Source: Carnobacterium_A antarcticum
GTDB taxonomy: Bacteria; Bacillota; Bacilli; Lactobacillales; Carnobacteriaceae
Length of the DNA: 64,000 bases
Reading direction: 5' to 3' (one strand)
Assembly: GCF_042658365.1 (NCBI RefSeq)
Contig: NZ_JBHSQC010000025.1
The translations under genes and the position numbers were made by a program. How positions within the stretch are numbered: the stretch's first letter is position 1; the number at the start of each line of letters is the position of its first letter. The notes under the pieces were generated by a model that saw only the letters and a list, made by a program, of their open reading frames with translations, did not search any database and had not been told where the DNA came from. Of the stretch, positions 15,029 to 24,661 are shown piece after piece.

Positions 15029-15899
15029 ACTGTTTCTTCGCCTGTACGCCTAAGCGGTCTATGGTCAATTCCTTAACGACAGCTTTTTTAAATTTTTCCT
15101 GCAACAGTAATTTCATCTCTTTTAGACGATCTTTTGACAGCAGTACTAAAACAGTTGGTCCTGCTCCACTTAAAAAAGTTCCATATGCTCCATTGGCATC
15201 TGCTAGTTTACGAATAGGCGATAAATGAGGAACCAATTCTTTGCGGTATATTTCGTGCCATAGATCTCTTGCCATCATTTGCCCTGCTAAATCCAAATCA
15301 CCTGTCAGAACGGCACTGATCATCACATTACTAATGGAACTAGCTTTAACCGCTTCGCTATATGTTAACGTTTGGGGCAAAACAGTGCGGCTTTCCTTAG
15401 TCAGTAGTTCGTGATTCGGAATCACAGCTAATAAACTTGTTTCTGGAAAAGGATATTTAACAGCAAAAATTTCTTTTCCCAACTGGCTCGCGACTACAAA
15501 ATCCCCCATAATAGCAGGAGCAACATTGTCTGGATGACCTTCAATAGTTGCTGCTATTTCTAGTTTCTCCATAGAGGTTAAATTTAATTGAGCGACTTGG
15601 TTTGCTAATTCGATTCCTGCTACGATCGCGGCAGAACTGCTGCCTAAGCCTCGTGTTGACGGGATTTCGCTTTTCATTCTCAGCTTCCTGGGAGTTAACG
15701 TCGAAACTATAGATAAAGCCGTTTGGATTATCAAATTGCTTTCATCTGTGGGAATACTTTCACCCAACTGGTGATCAATCTGCCAAACCGCTTGTTCTTG
15801 ACCTACCTCTAATGTCAGATAGAGGTTCAACGCCAATCCACATGAATCAAACCCTGGTCCTAAGTTAGCCGTTGTCGCAGGTACTTGGATCGTTATCAT
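15027..15899 (-). CDS. thrB: Homoserine kinase
   Basis: This 290-residue GHMP kinase phosphorylates homoserine for threonine synthase. It has TANLGPGFDS at residues 10-19 and the ATP-binding RGLGSSSAA at 83-91, with the C-terminal GAYGTFLSGAGPT glycine motif. It overlaps thrC by four bases (ATGA), so it is coupled. It is the last gene of the hom-thrC-thrB operon. Confidence 0.96.
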   Translation of the reverse strand: MITIQVPATTANLGPGFDSCGLALNLYLTLEVGQEQAVWQIDHQLGESIPTDESNLIIQTALSIVSTLTPRKLRMKSEIPSTRGLGSSSAAIVAGIELANQVAQLNLTSMEKLEIAATIEGHPDNVAPAIMGDFVVASQLGKEIFAVKYPFPETSLLAVIPNHELLTKESRTVLPQTLTYSEAVKASSISNVMISAVLTGDLDLAGQMMARDLWHEIYRKELVPHLSPIRKLADANGAYGTFLSGAGPTVLVLLSKDRLKEMKLLLQEKFKKAVVKELTIDRLGVQAKKQ

Positions 15900-16954
15900 A
15901 TCAATGCCGCGCCTTTTCTTAAATGATCCCGCATATCTTCTAAATCATCCATTTTAGCGATTGGGATTTCAGTTACACTCATCGCTGTGTCGGGGTCTTT
16001 CAATCCGTTGCCTGTAAAGATACAGACCACTGTTTCTCCTTGTTGAATAGCGCCGCTTTTTACATTTTTGATCACACCAGCTAGCGAAGCTGCCGACCCA
16101 GGTTCGATAAATACGCCATCCATCGCCGCAATTTTTTTATAAGCTTCAATGATTTCATCATCTGTGACAGACTCAATGATTCCCTTAGATTCATCACGTG
16201 CAGCTTCAGCTAAATTCCAGCTAGCAGGATTTCCGATGCGAATAGCTGTTGCAATCGTTTCTGGCTGCTCGATCACTTTTCCTTTCACGATTGCAGCGGC
16301 GCCTTCAGCTTCAAAACCATGCATTCTAGGCAGACCCGTTTGATGCAAATCGTTCCATTCTTTGAACCCTTTCCAATAAGCAGAAATATTGCCGGCGTTG
16401 CCGACAGGAATCGCTAAAACATCGGGTGCTTTTTCAAGTGCTTCACAAATTTCAAAAGCTCCTGTTTTCTGTCCTTCCAAACGATAAGGGTTAACAGAAT
16501 TCACTAACGTTACAGCCTCTGTTTCAGCCAATTGACGAACAGCAGTTAAAGCTTCATCAAAATTTCCCTGAATCGAAATGATATCAGCTCCATACATCAC
16601 TGCTTGTGCTAATTTTCCTAAAGCTATCTTCCCTTCAGGAATAACGATATAAGCTTTCAAGCCCGCACGAGTTGCATAAGCAGCCGCTGAAGCGCTGGTA
16701 TTTCCTGTAGAAGCACAGATGATCGCTTTTGCGCCCTCTTCCTTTGCTTTGGCTACAGCCATGACCATTCCTCGATCTTTAAAAGAACCAGTAGGGTTTA
16801 ATCCTTCATATTTTCCATATAGAGTTACCCCTAATGTTTCAGACAAATTAGGTAAAGAAATCAATGGTGTATTTCCTTCGCTTAATGAAATCATAGGTGT
16901 GTTTTCAGTGACCGGCAGCAACTCTTTGTATTTATCTAATAAGCCTTTGTACAT
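15896..16954 (-). CDS. thrC: Threonine synthase
   Basis: The 352-residue PLP enzyme converts O-phosphohomoserine to threonine. The Schiff-base Lys59 is in NPTGSFKDRGM, and the phosphate-binding loop GNAGNISAYWK and STGNTSASAAAY are visible. This is the shorter Bacillus-type class. It shares one base with the hom stop and four with thrB. Confidence 0.96.
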   Translation of the reverse strand: MYKGLLDKYKELLPVTENTPMISLSEGNTPLISLPNLSETLGVTLYGKYEGLNPTGSFKDRGMVMAVAKAKEEGAKAIICASTGNTSASAAAYATRAGLKAYIVIPEGKIALGKLAQAVMYGADIISIQGNFDEALTAVRQLAETEAVTLVNSVNPYRLEGQKTGAFEICEALEKAPDVLAIPVGNAGNISAYWKGFKEWNDLHQTGLPRMHGFEAEGAAAIVKGKVIEQPETIATAIRIGNPASWNLAEAARDESKGIIESVTDDEIIEAYKKIAAMDGVFIEPGSAASLAGVIKNVKSGAIQQGETVVCIFTGNGLKDPDTAMSVTEIPIAKMDDLEDMRDHLRKGAALI

Positions 16955-18246
16955 TATTTCCCCTCCATAACTTTAAAGCACGCCAATAATTTCATGCCTT
17001 CGGTTTCTTTCAGTGTGCTGAGAACAGCTTTTTGTTGAATTTTATTCATTGTATGTGTCACAATAACCACTTTAGCAGACGCTTCCGGAAGCGGTTGTTG
17101 GATGATTTGGTCAAATCCAACAGCTGATTTGCTGAAAATAGTGGTCAATTCTAAGAAACGTCCTGTTTGGTCTTGCATTTCAATGGCAATGTAATATTTA
17201 GATTCCACCGCTTTATCTTCCGTAATCGTAGTCTCGTGCTGATAAGAATTAAAGACGTTTCCTGTAGTACCCAAACCGATATTTTTAGCAACTGTAATAA
17301 CATCACTAACCACACTAGTAGCTGTTGGCAACGCCCCGGCTCCTGGTCCATAAAACATCGTTTCGCCAACTGCTGCTCCAACAACAAAAACAGCATTATT
17401 TTCGTTTTGAACGCCCGCTAAAGGGTGGTTTTCTGGTACGAGCACAGGTCCAACATCTACATGTACACTACTGTCGTTCATTCCAACAGCTGAACCGATG
17501 AGCTTGATTCGGTAACCTAAACGTTTAGCCATTTCGATATCTGCCAGTTTAACATTGCGAATGCCTCTTGTTTCAATTTGATCTAATTCAACATTCATTC
17601 CAAATGCCAGCCGTGTTAGAATCACCATTTTTCTAGCAGCATCGATCCCATCTACATCATTGGTCGGATCGCTCTCAGCAAAACCTAAATCTTGCGCTTT
17701 TTTCAATGCTTCTTCATATGTTTTGTTTTTGTTCGTCATTTCAGACAGCATAAAATTGGTTGTCCCATTCACAATACCGAAGACCTTTTGGATATTGTCT
17801 GAAGCTAGGCTGTCAACGATCGTTCTTAAAATAGGTATGCCGCCTGCTACGCTGGCTTCATAATATAGGTCACAATGGTACTCTTTTGCTAAGGCAACCA
17901 GTTCATTTCCATGAAGAGCGATCAAGTCTTTATTAGCCGTTACTACATGTTTGCCTGCTCTTAAAGCTTGAGTGATATAATCTTTAGCTATTTCAATGCT
18001 TCCCATGACTTCTATGACAATATCGATTTCAGGATCCTCTAAAATAGCCGCTGCATCTGTAGTCAGCTCGATTCCTTCAGATAAGGCTCCACGATTTTTT
18101 TCGGTGTTTCGAACCAACACTTTTTTTACATTCAATTCTTCGCCTGTTACTTGGCTGATTTTATTTTCATGGTGTTTCAGAATGCTGAGGACGCCACTTC
18201 CAACTGTTCCAAAGCCTAAAATCCCGACTTGTAATTGTTTCTTCAT
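16954..18246 (-). CDS. hom: Homoserine dehydrogenase
   Basis: The 430-residue enzyme reduces aspartate semialdehyde to homoserine. It has an N-terminal NAD(P) Rossmann motif GILGFGTVGSGV (8-19), a catalytic region with VNGTTNFMLSEM and the ESDPTNDVDG stretch, and a C-terminal ACT domain (about 350-430) for threonine feedback. It is first in the operon. AAGGAGGATC precedes the ATG. The 5' region holds an AATCCT/AGGATT hairpin but no T-box structure that I can see. Confidence 0.96.
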   Translation of the reverse strand: MKKQLQVGILGFGTVGSGVLSILKHHENKISQVTGEELNVKKVLVRNTEKNRGALSEGIELTTDAAAILEDPEIDIVIEVMGSIEIAKDYITQALRAGKHVVTANKDLIALHGNELVALAKEYHCDLYYEASVAGGIPILRTIVDSLASDNIQKVFGIVNGTTNFMLSEMTNKNKTYEEALKKAQDLGFAESDPTNDVDGIDAARKMVILTRLAFGMNVELDQIETRGIRNVKLADIEMAKRLGYRIKLIGSAVGMNDSSVHVDVGPVLVPENHPLAGVQNENNAVFVVGAAVGETMFYGPGAGALPTATSVVSDVITVAKNIGLGTTGNVFNSYQHETTITEDKAVESKYYIAIEMQDQTGRFLELTTIFSKSAVGFDQIIQQPLPEASAKVVIVTHTMNKIQQKAVLSTLKETEGMKLLACFKVMEGK

Positions 18247-18431
18247 CCTTAAGATCCTCCTTTATTTTCATTACATGATTAAAACATTTTAATGCAATCC
18301 TAATTGTACACAGGATTAAGTATACCTAATTATTAATAAGATAACTACCCCTTACTGTAGTAAAAATTGCACTTAAGCAGAAACCTACAAGCAGCAATCA
18401 AATCCTTGGAGATAGTTAAAAGCTTTAAAAT

Positions 18432-18478
18432 AAAAAAAAGAGAACAACTATGGGCGCTCCCATCTTTGTTCTTCTCTT
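18432..18478 (-). terminator. Terminator of the ykuJ-like gene
   Basis: The minus-strand stem GAACAA-ATGGG / CCCAT-TTGTTC is closed by an outer AGAGAA/TTCTCT pairing and followed by eight T residues. Confidence 0.8.
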
Positions 18479-18484
18479 TGATTT

Positions 18485-18718
18485 TTAATCTTGCAACAAT
18501 TCAAAAATTTCAATTGCAACTAAATCCAAATCATCAAATTGGTAAATTTGGTGAGTTGAACTATCTTCTAATTCAAAAGTAGCAGTTTTCGCATCATAAG
18601 AAATCGAGCAACGTTCGTTACCTTCCTTTTCGAATCTACGAACTTGAACTTCACTATCTTTATCCTCTAGCATAGCTTCCAATCGACGTATGATCGCCTG
18701 TAATTGTGAAGGTTTCAT
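18485..18718 (-). CDS. ykuJ: DUF1797 family protein (YkuJ-like)
   Basis: A 77-residue acidic protein with an N-terminal helix (QLQAIIRRLEAML), four short strands and the C-terminal DLDLVAIEIFELLQD. The C-terminal IEIFELLQ and CSISYD/TFEL strands match the YkuJ family (DUF1797) of Bacilli, whose function is not known. It is monocistronic with its own terminator. Confidence 0.82.
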   Translation of the reverse strand: MKPSQLQAIIRRLEAMLEDKDSEVQVRRFEKEGNERCSISYDAKTATFELEDSSTHQIYQFDDLDLVAIEIFELLQD

Positions 18719-18893
18719 AATCTCGTGCCCCTTTCAAACTTGACTCAGTAATTATTTTAACAGATTTCCCTTCAAAAGACAGTAAACTCATCTCTTTTTC
18801 ATAAAAAAAATACTTTTTAAATAGGCAAATTTGGAGCAAAGCTTATGATAACACTCTTTGTTAGGTTATTGGATGAAAAATTTTTATAGGCTA

Positions 18894-18936
18894 AATAAAA
18901 AAATAGCAATCTCAGCATCGCTAAGATTGCTATTTT
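18894..18936 (-). terminator. Terminator of the ykwC-like gene
   Basis: A 13-bp stem AAAATAGCAATCT / AGATTGCTATTTT directly after the stop codon ends in seven T residues on the minus strand. Confidence 0.85.
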
Positions 18937-19821
18937 TTATTTTATTGGTCGTTTTCCTTCAGACCACCAAAGTTTGATAAAAGCTTGCGTTCCATCTTCT
19001 CCGTGACCGTTTTTTTCCAATTTTTCATACAGTTGTTCAGCTAAATCAGTAGAAGGCAATTCAATTCCCATCCTCTTAGCTTCATCCAACGCAATTTTCA
19101 AGTCTTTCACAAAATGTTTTACAAAGAATCCAGGTGAAAAGTCTTCTCGTAAAATTCGCGGACCATAATTAGTTAATGACCAGTTATTGGCACTTCCGCC
19201 TCCAACAGTGTCTAAGACTTTGTCTAAATCTAATTCTGCTGCATCTGAATAGACTAGCAATTCTGTCATCCCAGTCATAGTGCCAGCAACCATGATTTGA
19301 TTGGCCATCTTAGTGTGTTGACCTTTTCCAGCAGATCCTTGTAAATTTACTTTGCTTGAAAATACTTTAAATATAGGTTCCGCCTTAGTATAAGCTGCTT
19401 CGTCGCCTCCTACCATTATGGTTAAGGTGCCTTTTTGTGCTCCTAGATCTCCGCCAGAAACCGGAGCATCTAACACAGATATCCCTTTTTCTTTTCCGGC
19501 TTCATAAATTTTCAATGCCAAAGAGGGAGTACTGGTAGTCATATCTACTAAAATATGGTCAGCTGTAGCTGCTTGGAAGATACCTTTTTCACCAAAATAA
19601 GTTTCTTCCACATCTTTTGGATAACCGACGATCGTAAAAACAACGTCGCTTTTTTCTGTAACTGCTGCAGGATTTTCAACCCACGCAGCACCTAAGGAAA
19701 CAAGTTCATCGGTCTTACTCTTAGTACGATTGTAAACATTGACGGGATAACCAGCTTTCAATAAATGTTTTACGATGGATGAGCCCATTACACCCGTTCC
19801 TATAAAGCCAATTTTTTTCAT
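18937..19821 (-). CDS. NAD(P)-dependent beta-hydroxyacid dehydrogenase (YkwC-like)
   Basis: The 294-residue protein is a 3-hydroxyisobutyrate dehydrogenase-family oxidoreductase. It has the N-terminal Rossmann motif GFIGTGVMGSS (4-14), substrate motif DAPVSGGDLGAQKG, the catalytic Lys in GKGQHTKMANQ (about 170) and the C-terminal all-helical domain. It is closest in pattern to Bacillus YkwC. The substrate is unknown; it could be a hydroxyacid such as hydroxyisobutyrate or tartronate. It is monocistronic. A cre-like site overlaps its upstream promoter area. Confidence 0.85.
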   Translation of the reverse strand: MKKIGFIGTGVMGSSIVKHLLKAGYPVNVYNRTKSKTDELVSLGAAWVENPAAVTEKSDVVFTIVGYPKDVEETYFGEKGIFQAATADHILVDMTTSTPSLALKIYEAGKEKGISVLDAPVSGGDLGAQKGTLTIMVGGDEAAYTKAEPIFKVFSSKVNLQGSAGKGQHTKMANQIMVAGTMTGMTELLVYSDAAELDLDKVLDTVGGGSANNWSLTNYGPRILREDFSPGFFVKHFVKDLKIALDEAKRMGIELPSTDLAEQLYEKLEKNGHGEDGTQAFIKLWWSEGKRPIK

Positions 19822-19885
19822 CTCTTTTTAGCAGCTCCTTTTCATTCCAATGATTATAGTATACCATCTCAATGGAATTCTGCAT

Positions 19886-19899
19886 AAAAAACGCTTTAA
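19886..19899 (-). promoter_or_regulatory. cre-like site upstream of the ykwC-like gene
   Basis: On the minus strand TTAAAGCGTTTTTT matches about 11 of 14 positions of the CcpA consensus TGWAANCGNTNWCA. It lies about 20 bases upstream of TATACT/TATAAT -10 candidates (19853-19864). The match is imperfect at the ends. Confidence 0.25.
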
Positions 19900-19984
19900 C
19901 ACGTTCCCGTTAATTTAAGTAGATGAGCATCTTTTTTAACATTTCTAATGTATTCAAGTAAATAAACTGAACCCCAATTCTTCT

Positions 19985-21007
19985 TTAGCTATTGGCTTGC
20001 TGCTGATAAAACTCCAACCAGACTTGAGCCAAACGCTCTTCGGAATAAGCTTCGCTCCCAGCTAATGCTTTTTGAAGCAAGTTTCGGTAAAAAACTGGAT
20101 CGTTCTTTAATTGTTCGATTTTCGCTTTCATTTCTCCTTTATCTTTAGCGGCTGCATAATAGCCCTCTAATATTGGCAAGTACAATGATAAATCCCGCAA
20201 GATTACTGGAGTTTCACAAGAAAAGGCTTCGAGAATGCACATAGGAAACAATTCCTCGTAGGAAGGCAGTAAAAAAACATCAGCCATATTATAATAATTG
20301 AGCATTTCTTCTCGTTTGAGTATCCCAGTAAACAGCAAATTCTCAGGAGGGTGTTCCATTAGCTTTTTAAATTTCTCGTACCCATCGGTTATTTTTCCAA
20401 ATGAAAAACCTCCTGCCCAGATAAACTGGATCTCTGGCATTTCTTCAGCGAGAGCAGCAAAATCCAGGACTCCTTTTCGTTCTTGGACCTGCCCAGCACC
20501 CAAAACAATAAACTGGTCTTTCGACAGTCCTAAAGCAATTTTCAGCTGTTGGATAGTTTTAGGTTCTAAACGGTGAAACTCCGTTTTTGTTACAAAATTT
20601 GGGATATACGTAACGTTTTCCTTTGCTATTCCATATTTTGCCAATTCCTTAATAAACGATGGATTAACTACTACTAAATGGTCCATTCGTTTATAAAAAG
20701 CTATTACATAATAGAAAAAAAGTTTTTCTATCCACTTCGGCAACTGGATGCTTCCTTTTAGCGTAGATGGCAAAAAATGAACATAACCAACTCGTCTACC
20801 AAAACGCCGTCTAAAAAAAGTACTAATATAATAAGTTGGATCAATGGTATGATAATGGCTGATTTGCGTTTTAGTGTAACGGTTGATTGAAACAACCAGA
20901 CTAGCGCTGTGATACTTTTTTAATAAATGAACTAGCTCCTGATAAGCACTGCCTACGCCTTGCCCTGCTACTCTATCAGCAGAGGAGAACATCGTTAAGT
21001 GAATCAT
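19985..21007 (-). CDS. bgsA: GT4 glucosyltransferase, second step of diglucosyl-diacylglycerol synthesis
   Basis: The 340-residue protein starts MIHLTMFSSADRVAGQGVGS, a pattern I recognise from streptococcal CpoA and enterococcal BgsA. It adds the second glucose to monoglucosyl-diacylglycerol, the glycolipid used as membrane lipid and lipoteichoic acid anchor. GYVHFLP, the VLGAGQVQERKG loop and the GT4 E-x7-E region (SYEELFPMCILEA) are present. I use the ATG at 21007 after AAGGAGGGG; the upstream frame extension to 21067 would overlap bgsB. No terminator is obvious. Confidence 0.9.
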   Translation of the reverse strand: MIHLTMFSSADRVAGQGVGSAYQELVHLLKKYHSASLVVSINRYTKTQISHYHTIDPTYYISTFFRRRFGRRVGYVHFLPSTLKGSIQLPKWIEKLFFYYVIAFYKRMDHLVVVNPSFIKELAKYGIAKENVTYIPNFVTKTEFHRLEPKTIQQLKIALGLSKDQFIVLGAGQVQERKGVLDFAALAEEMPEIQFIWAGGFSFGKITDGYEKFKKLMEHPPENLLFTGILKREEMLNYYNMADVFLLPSYEELFPMCILEAFSCETPVILRDLSLYLPILEGYYAAAKDKGEMKAKIEQLKNDPVFYRNLLQKALAGSEAYSEERLAQVWLEFYQQQANS

Positions 21008-21032
21008 TTTCTTCCCCTCCTTACTTAAAAAA

Positions 21033-22208
21033 TCATTTGTTAAAACGAATGGCTGCTTCTTTTTCATATGAATATTGTCGAATGGTTTCTCTATAAAATT
21101 GAAGGACTTTTTCGCAAAACACCTCCGATGAGATTGAATTTAAAACTACTTTGCGTTCTTCTTCACTTTTTTCGCGTTTTTTAACTTGGCTTAGATAACG
21201 ACAGATTGCTTCTGCTATTTCTTCATCTTCTTGAAACAATGCTCCAAAACCGCCGATTTGCAGCAAATTCTCCGTATAATCATTTACGCGTGCAATGATA
21301 TCTGTTCCAGAAGCAATTGCTTCGATATAAGTCAACCCTTGCGATTCTGAATCAGAAGCGCTCACAAATAAATCAGCTGCTTGATAATATGCATGTACCT
21401 GTGAGCTTTCAACTTCACCGACAAAAATAATACTATCGGTCAATGCTAAAGAATCAACCAGATTTTCAAGTTCTTTTTTAGCAGGACCATCGCCAACAAT
21501 CACTAATTTAGCAGTTGACTGCTGTTGCAAAACATCAGGCATCGCCTTAATGAGCAATTCGATGCTTTTTTCTTTTGCGACACGGCTTAGCGATAATAAT
21601 AAAGGAGCGTCTGCAGAGATATTAAGTTCTTCTCGAATAGCACGATTAGCTAATGTTTCAAAGCGTTTCAAATCGACTCCTGTCGGGATCACTTCTATTT
21701 TTTGTGTCACTCCATAGTTTAATAGCTGACGCTTAGCTTTTACGCTTGGTGCAATAACAGCAGCAGATTGATTGCAAAAAAATTTCGATGCTAGCTTCAC
21801 ATGGGTTGGCCGAACGACTTTTCCTTTTGCAATATAATGAAGATAATCTTCATACATTGTATGATACGTATGCACACAAGGAATTTTTAATTGGTAAGCT
21901 ACATATTTCCCTGTTAACCCTAAACTGAATTCTGTTTGAGTGTGAACGATATCTAACTGCAATTCTTTTGCCCTCTTTAAAGCACGATGAGCTCCTTTGA
22001 TAGCCACACGCCGGTCTTGGAAAGAAAAGAATGGAACACTCGTAAAACGTACGATGTCTTCTTCCTCTCCATGAACCTTTGGATCTGTGGTCGTAAAAAT
22101 AAACACCTCATGACCTTGATTTAGAAGCTCTTCTTTCAACGTCTTAATGGAGGTCGCAACGCCACTTACTTGCGGGAAATAAGTGTCTGTAAAGATTCCG
22201 ATCTTCAT
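21033..22208 (-). CDS. bgsB: 1,2-diacylglycerol 3-glucosyltransferase
   Basis: The 391-residue GT4 enzyme has the N-terminal FTDTYFPQVSGVATS glycine loop, the HTYHTMYEDYLHYI acceptor region, VAKEKSIELLIKA and the nucleotide-sugar E-x7-E motif in SDSESQGLTYIEA. It matches the first glycolipid glucosyltransferase (BgsB type) that glucosylates diacylglycerol, and sits 25 bases upstream of bgsA as in enterococci and streptococci. It is peripheral to the membrane. Confidence 0.9.
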   Translation of the reverse strand: MKIGIFTDTYFPQVSGVATSIKTLKEELLNQGHEVFIFTTTDPKVHGEEEDIVRFTSVPFFSFQDRRVAIKGAHRALKRAKELQLDIVHTQTEFSLGLTGKYVAYQLKIPCVHTYHTMYEDYLHYIAKGKVVRPTHVKLASKFFCNQSAAVIAPSVKAKRQLLNYGVTQKIEVIPTGVDLKRFETLANRAIREELNISADAPLLLSLSRVAKEKSIELLIKAMPDVLQQQSTAKLVIVGDGPAKKELENLVDSLALTDSIIFVGEVESSQVHAYYQAADLFVSASDSESQGLTYIEAIASGTDIIARVNDYTENLLQIGGFGALFQEDEEIAEAICRYLSQVKKREKSEEERKVVLNSISSEVFCEKVLQFYRETIRQYSYEKEAAIRFNK

Positions 22209-22433
22209 GAATTTTCACCCCTTTATCTAATTATACTTGTTTTTTTTAAAAACCATAAATTTTAGCCTTTTTCACAAGTTAAACCACTACTGCATTTCAA
22301 TAAATCGCTCTTATGTCTTTAGTATACTTAAAAAATAACGTTTCGCCTCCAACTAAAGCAGGATTTTTTTTAATGCGGCTCCCTTTTTTGGTTTTTTTAT
22401 AAATTCTCTTACTCATCAACTGTTGTTCAAAGA

Positions 22434-22482
22434 CAAAAAAAGCTGTAAGAATCAATTGATGATTCTTACAGCTTTTTTATTT
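22434..22482 (-). terminator. Terminator of ptsHI
   Basis: The stem AAAAAAGCTGTAAGAATCA / TGATTCTTACAGCTTTTTT has a tight loop and T-runs in both directions. It ends ptsI on the minus strand. Confidence 0.88.
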
Positions 22483-22487
22483 AATGC

Positions 22488-24209
22488 TTATTTTGTATAC
22501 GTTTCTACTAATTTAACTACTTCTTCAGCAGTGTCACAATCGTTGATTGCTTTTTCTGCTAATTCAGCCATTTTCGTAGTATCTAACCGTTTCATAAGAC
22601 TGCGTGTTTTTAGAATGCTTGATGCACTCATAGAGAACTCATCCAAACCTAATCCCATTAATAATGGAACAGCTGTTTGATCTCCAGCCATTTCGCCACA
22701 CATACCAGTCCATTTGCCCTCTTTATGAGAAGCATCAATCACGTTTTTAATCAAACGTAAGATTGCTGGATTGTATGGTTGGTAAAGATAAGAAACACGT
22801 TCATTCATACGGTCTGCTGCCATTGTGTATTGAATCAAATCATTCGTTCCAATACTGAAGAAATCAACTTCTTTAGCAAATTTGTCTGCAATTACAGCTG
22901 CTGCTGGAATTTCAATCATGATACCAACTTCGATATCTTCTGAAACTTCGATGCCTTCATTTACTAATTTTTCTTTTTCTTCAAGCAACATACCTTTAGC
23001 TTGACGGAATTCGCCTAAAGTTGCGATCATAGGGAACATGATACGCAATTTACCAAACACAGATGCACGTAAAAGTGCACGTAATTGGGTTCTAAACATA
23101 TCCGGTTCAGCTAAACAAATACGAATTGCACGGTAGCCTAAGAATGGGTTCATTTCATGCGGCAATGTCAAGTAAGGCAATTCCTTGTCTCCACCAATAT
23201 CCATTGTCCGTACGACAACAGCTTTATCTCCCATTCCTTCTAAAACAGCTTTATAAGCTTCAAATTGGGCTTCTTCTGTTGGGAAATCCGGTGAATCCAT
23301 GTAAAGAAATTCTGTTCGGTATAATCCAACAGCTTCTCCGCCGTTATCTTTGACACTCACTAAATCTTTAGGCGTTCCAATGTTAGCAGCTAATTCAATG
23401 TGTTTGCCATCAGCTGTAAGAGTTTTTTCGTTCTTCAATTTATTCCATTCAGCTTTTTGAGCTGCAAATTGAGACGCTTTCTCTTCGTATTCAGATACAT
23501 CTGCAGTTTCTGGGTGAACCAAAACATCCCCTTGTAAACCATCCACAATTAGAAGATCGCCTTCTTTTACAATAGCTGTAATTTCTTTTGTTCCTACGAT
23601 TGCAGGAATTTCAAGTGAACGAGCCATGATTGCAGAGTGAGACGTACGGCCACCAATATCCGTTACAAATGCTTTTACAAATTTACGGTTTAATTGTGCG
23701 GTATCGCTTGGGGTTAAATCATGTGCAATGACAATTACTTCTTCATCAATCATTGATGGGTTTGGTAATTTCACTCCCAACAAATGACTTAATACACGTT
23801 TAGTAACATCTTTAATGTCAGCTGCACGTTCTTGCATATAAGGATTGTCTTCCATTCCTTCGAAAATGCCGATAAACATATCCGTCACTTCTTTTAATGC
23901 ACTTTCAGTGTTCACTTTGTTATCTCTTATGTTACTTTCGATGCTCCCAATTAATTCAGGGTCAGAAAGAACCATCAAATGAGCATCAAAAACTTGAGCT
24001 TCTTCTTCGCCTAAAGCTTCAGCAGCTTTAGTACGAATCAGCTCAAGTTCTTGAGTAGCTTTATTTAACGCATTTTTCAAACGTTCAATTTCTGAATCAG
24101 AATTTTCAACTGAGAATTTGTCGAAAGATAAATCGGGTTCAACAAGTAAATAAGCTTTTGCTATTGCAATGCCATCACTTGCCGCAATCCCTTTCAATTT
24201 TTCAACCAT
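22488..24209 (-). CDS. ptsI: PTS enzyme I (phosphoenolpyruvate-protein phosphotransferase)
   Basis: This 573-residue general PTS enzyme takes phosphate from PEP and passes it to HPr. The active-site His is in GGRTSHSAIMARS (near 190). The PEP-binding barrel carries LYRTEFLYMD, DIGGDKELPY and the Cys loop GMCGEMAGD. An N-terminal HPr-binding helical domain precedes these. It shares one base with the ptsH stop (TAATG). Full length. Confidence 0.97.
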   Translation of the reverse strand: MVEKLKGIAASDGIAIAKAYLLVEPDLSFDKFSVENSDSEIERLKNALNKATQELELIRTKAAEALGEEEAQVFDAHLMVLSDPELIGSIESNIRDNKVNTESALKEVTDMFIGIFEGMEDNPYMQERAADIKDVTKRVLSHLLGVKLPNPSMIDEEVIVIAHDLTPSDTAQLNRKFVKAFVTDIGGRTSHSAIMARSLEIPAIVGTKEITAIVKEGDLLIVDGLQGDVLVHPETADVSEYEEKASQFAAQKAEWNKLKNEKTLTADGKHIELAANIGTPKDLVSVKDNGGEAVGLYRTEFLYMDSPDFPTEEAQFEAYKAVLEGMGDKAVVVRTMDIGGDKELPYLTLPHEMNPFLGYRAIRICLAEPDMFRTQLRALLRASVFGKLRIMFPMIATLGEFRQAKGMLLEEKEKLVNEGIEVSEDIEVGIMIEIPAAAVIADKFAKEVDFFSIGTNDLIQYTMAADRMNERVSYLYQPYNPAILRLIKNVIDASHKEGKWTGMCGEMAGDQTAVPLLMGLGLDEFSMSASSILKTRSLMKRLDTTKMAELAEKAINDCDTAEEVVKLVETYTK

Positions 24210-24475
24210 TACTCAGCTAAACCTTCTTTCTTCATCGTTTCTTCGATGCTGTTGATTGCTTCAGCTTCGTCAGTTCCATCGGCAGTAATCACAACTTCTG
24301 CACCTTGGCCAACGCCTAAAGACATAACACCCATGATAGATTTTAAGTTAACAGATTTACCTTTATATTCTAGGTTGATATCTGAATTGAATTTGCTCGC
24401 TGTTTGCACCAATAAAGTTGCAGGACGTGCATGAATCCCTGTTTCAGCTATTACATGAAAATCGCGTTTTTCCAT
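24209..24475 (-). CDS. ptsH: Phosphocarrier protein HPr
   Basis: The 88-residue protein has the phosphorylated His15 in TGIHARPAT and the regulatory Ser46 in LKSIMGVMSLG, the HPr kinase site used for CcpA catabolite control. The ATG at 24475 follows AAAGGAGATC. The frame stays open upstream to 24586, but that extension lacks a ribosome site and does not belong to HPr. It leads the ptsHI operon. Confidence 0.97.
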   Translation of the reverse strand: MEKRDFHVIAETGIHARPATLLVQTASKFNSDINLEYKGKSVNLKSIMGVMSLGVGQGAEVVITADGTDEAEAINSIEETMKKEGLAE

Positions 24476-24661
24476 AATGTTTGATCTCCTTTTAGTAAAT
24501 AATAATTTATCAGGGCCACTCTCAAATGACTGTTTCTTCCAAATAAAACGCATTGAAACAAACATTCCATGAAATAACCCTTTCATCTTTATAGACTACC
24601 ATTTTTAAGTAGTTTCTACAACCATTTTCTCTTTTTCTTTTGTATTTTCCCTGTATATTCT

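Noticed and set aside
18247..18360. T-box or attenuator upstream of hom
   Set aside because: Only a short AATCCT/AGGATT hairpin is present and no T-box sequence (AGGGTGGNACCGCG-like) was found.
24476..24586. Longer HPr with a 37-residue N-terminal extension
   Set aside because: The open frame continues upstream but HPr begins at the ATG 24475 with a good ribosome site; the added residues have no HPr similarity.
24590..24620. cre site in the ptsH leader
   Set aside because: TGAAAGGGTTATTTCA lacks the central CG and the best other window fits only about 10 of 14 positions.
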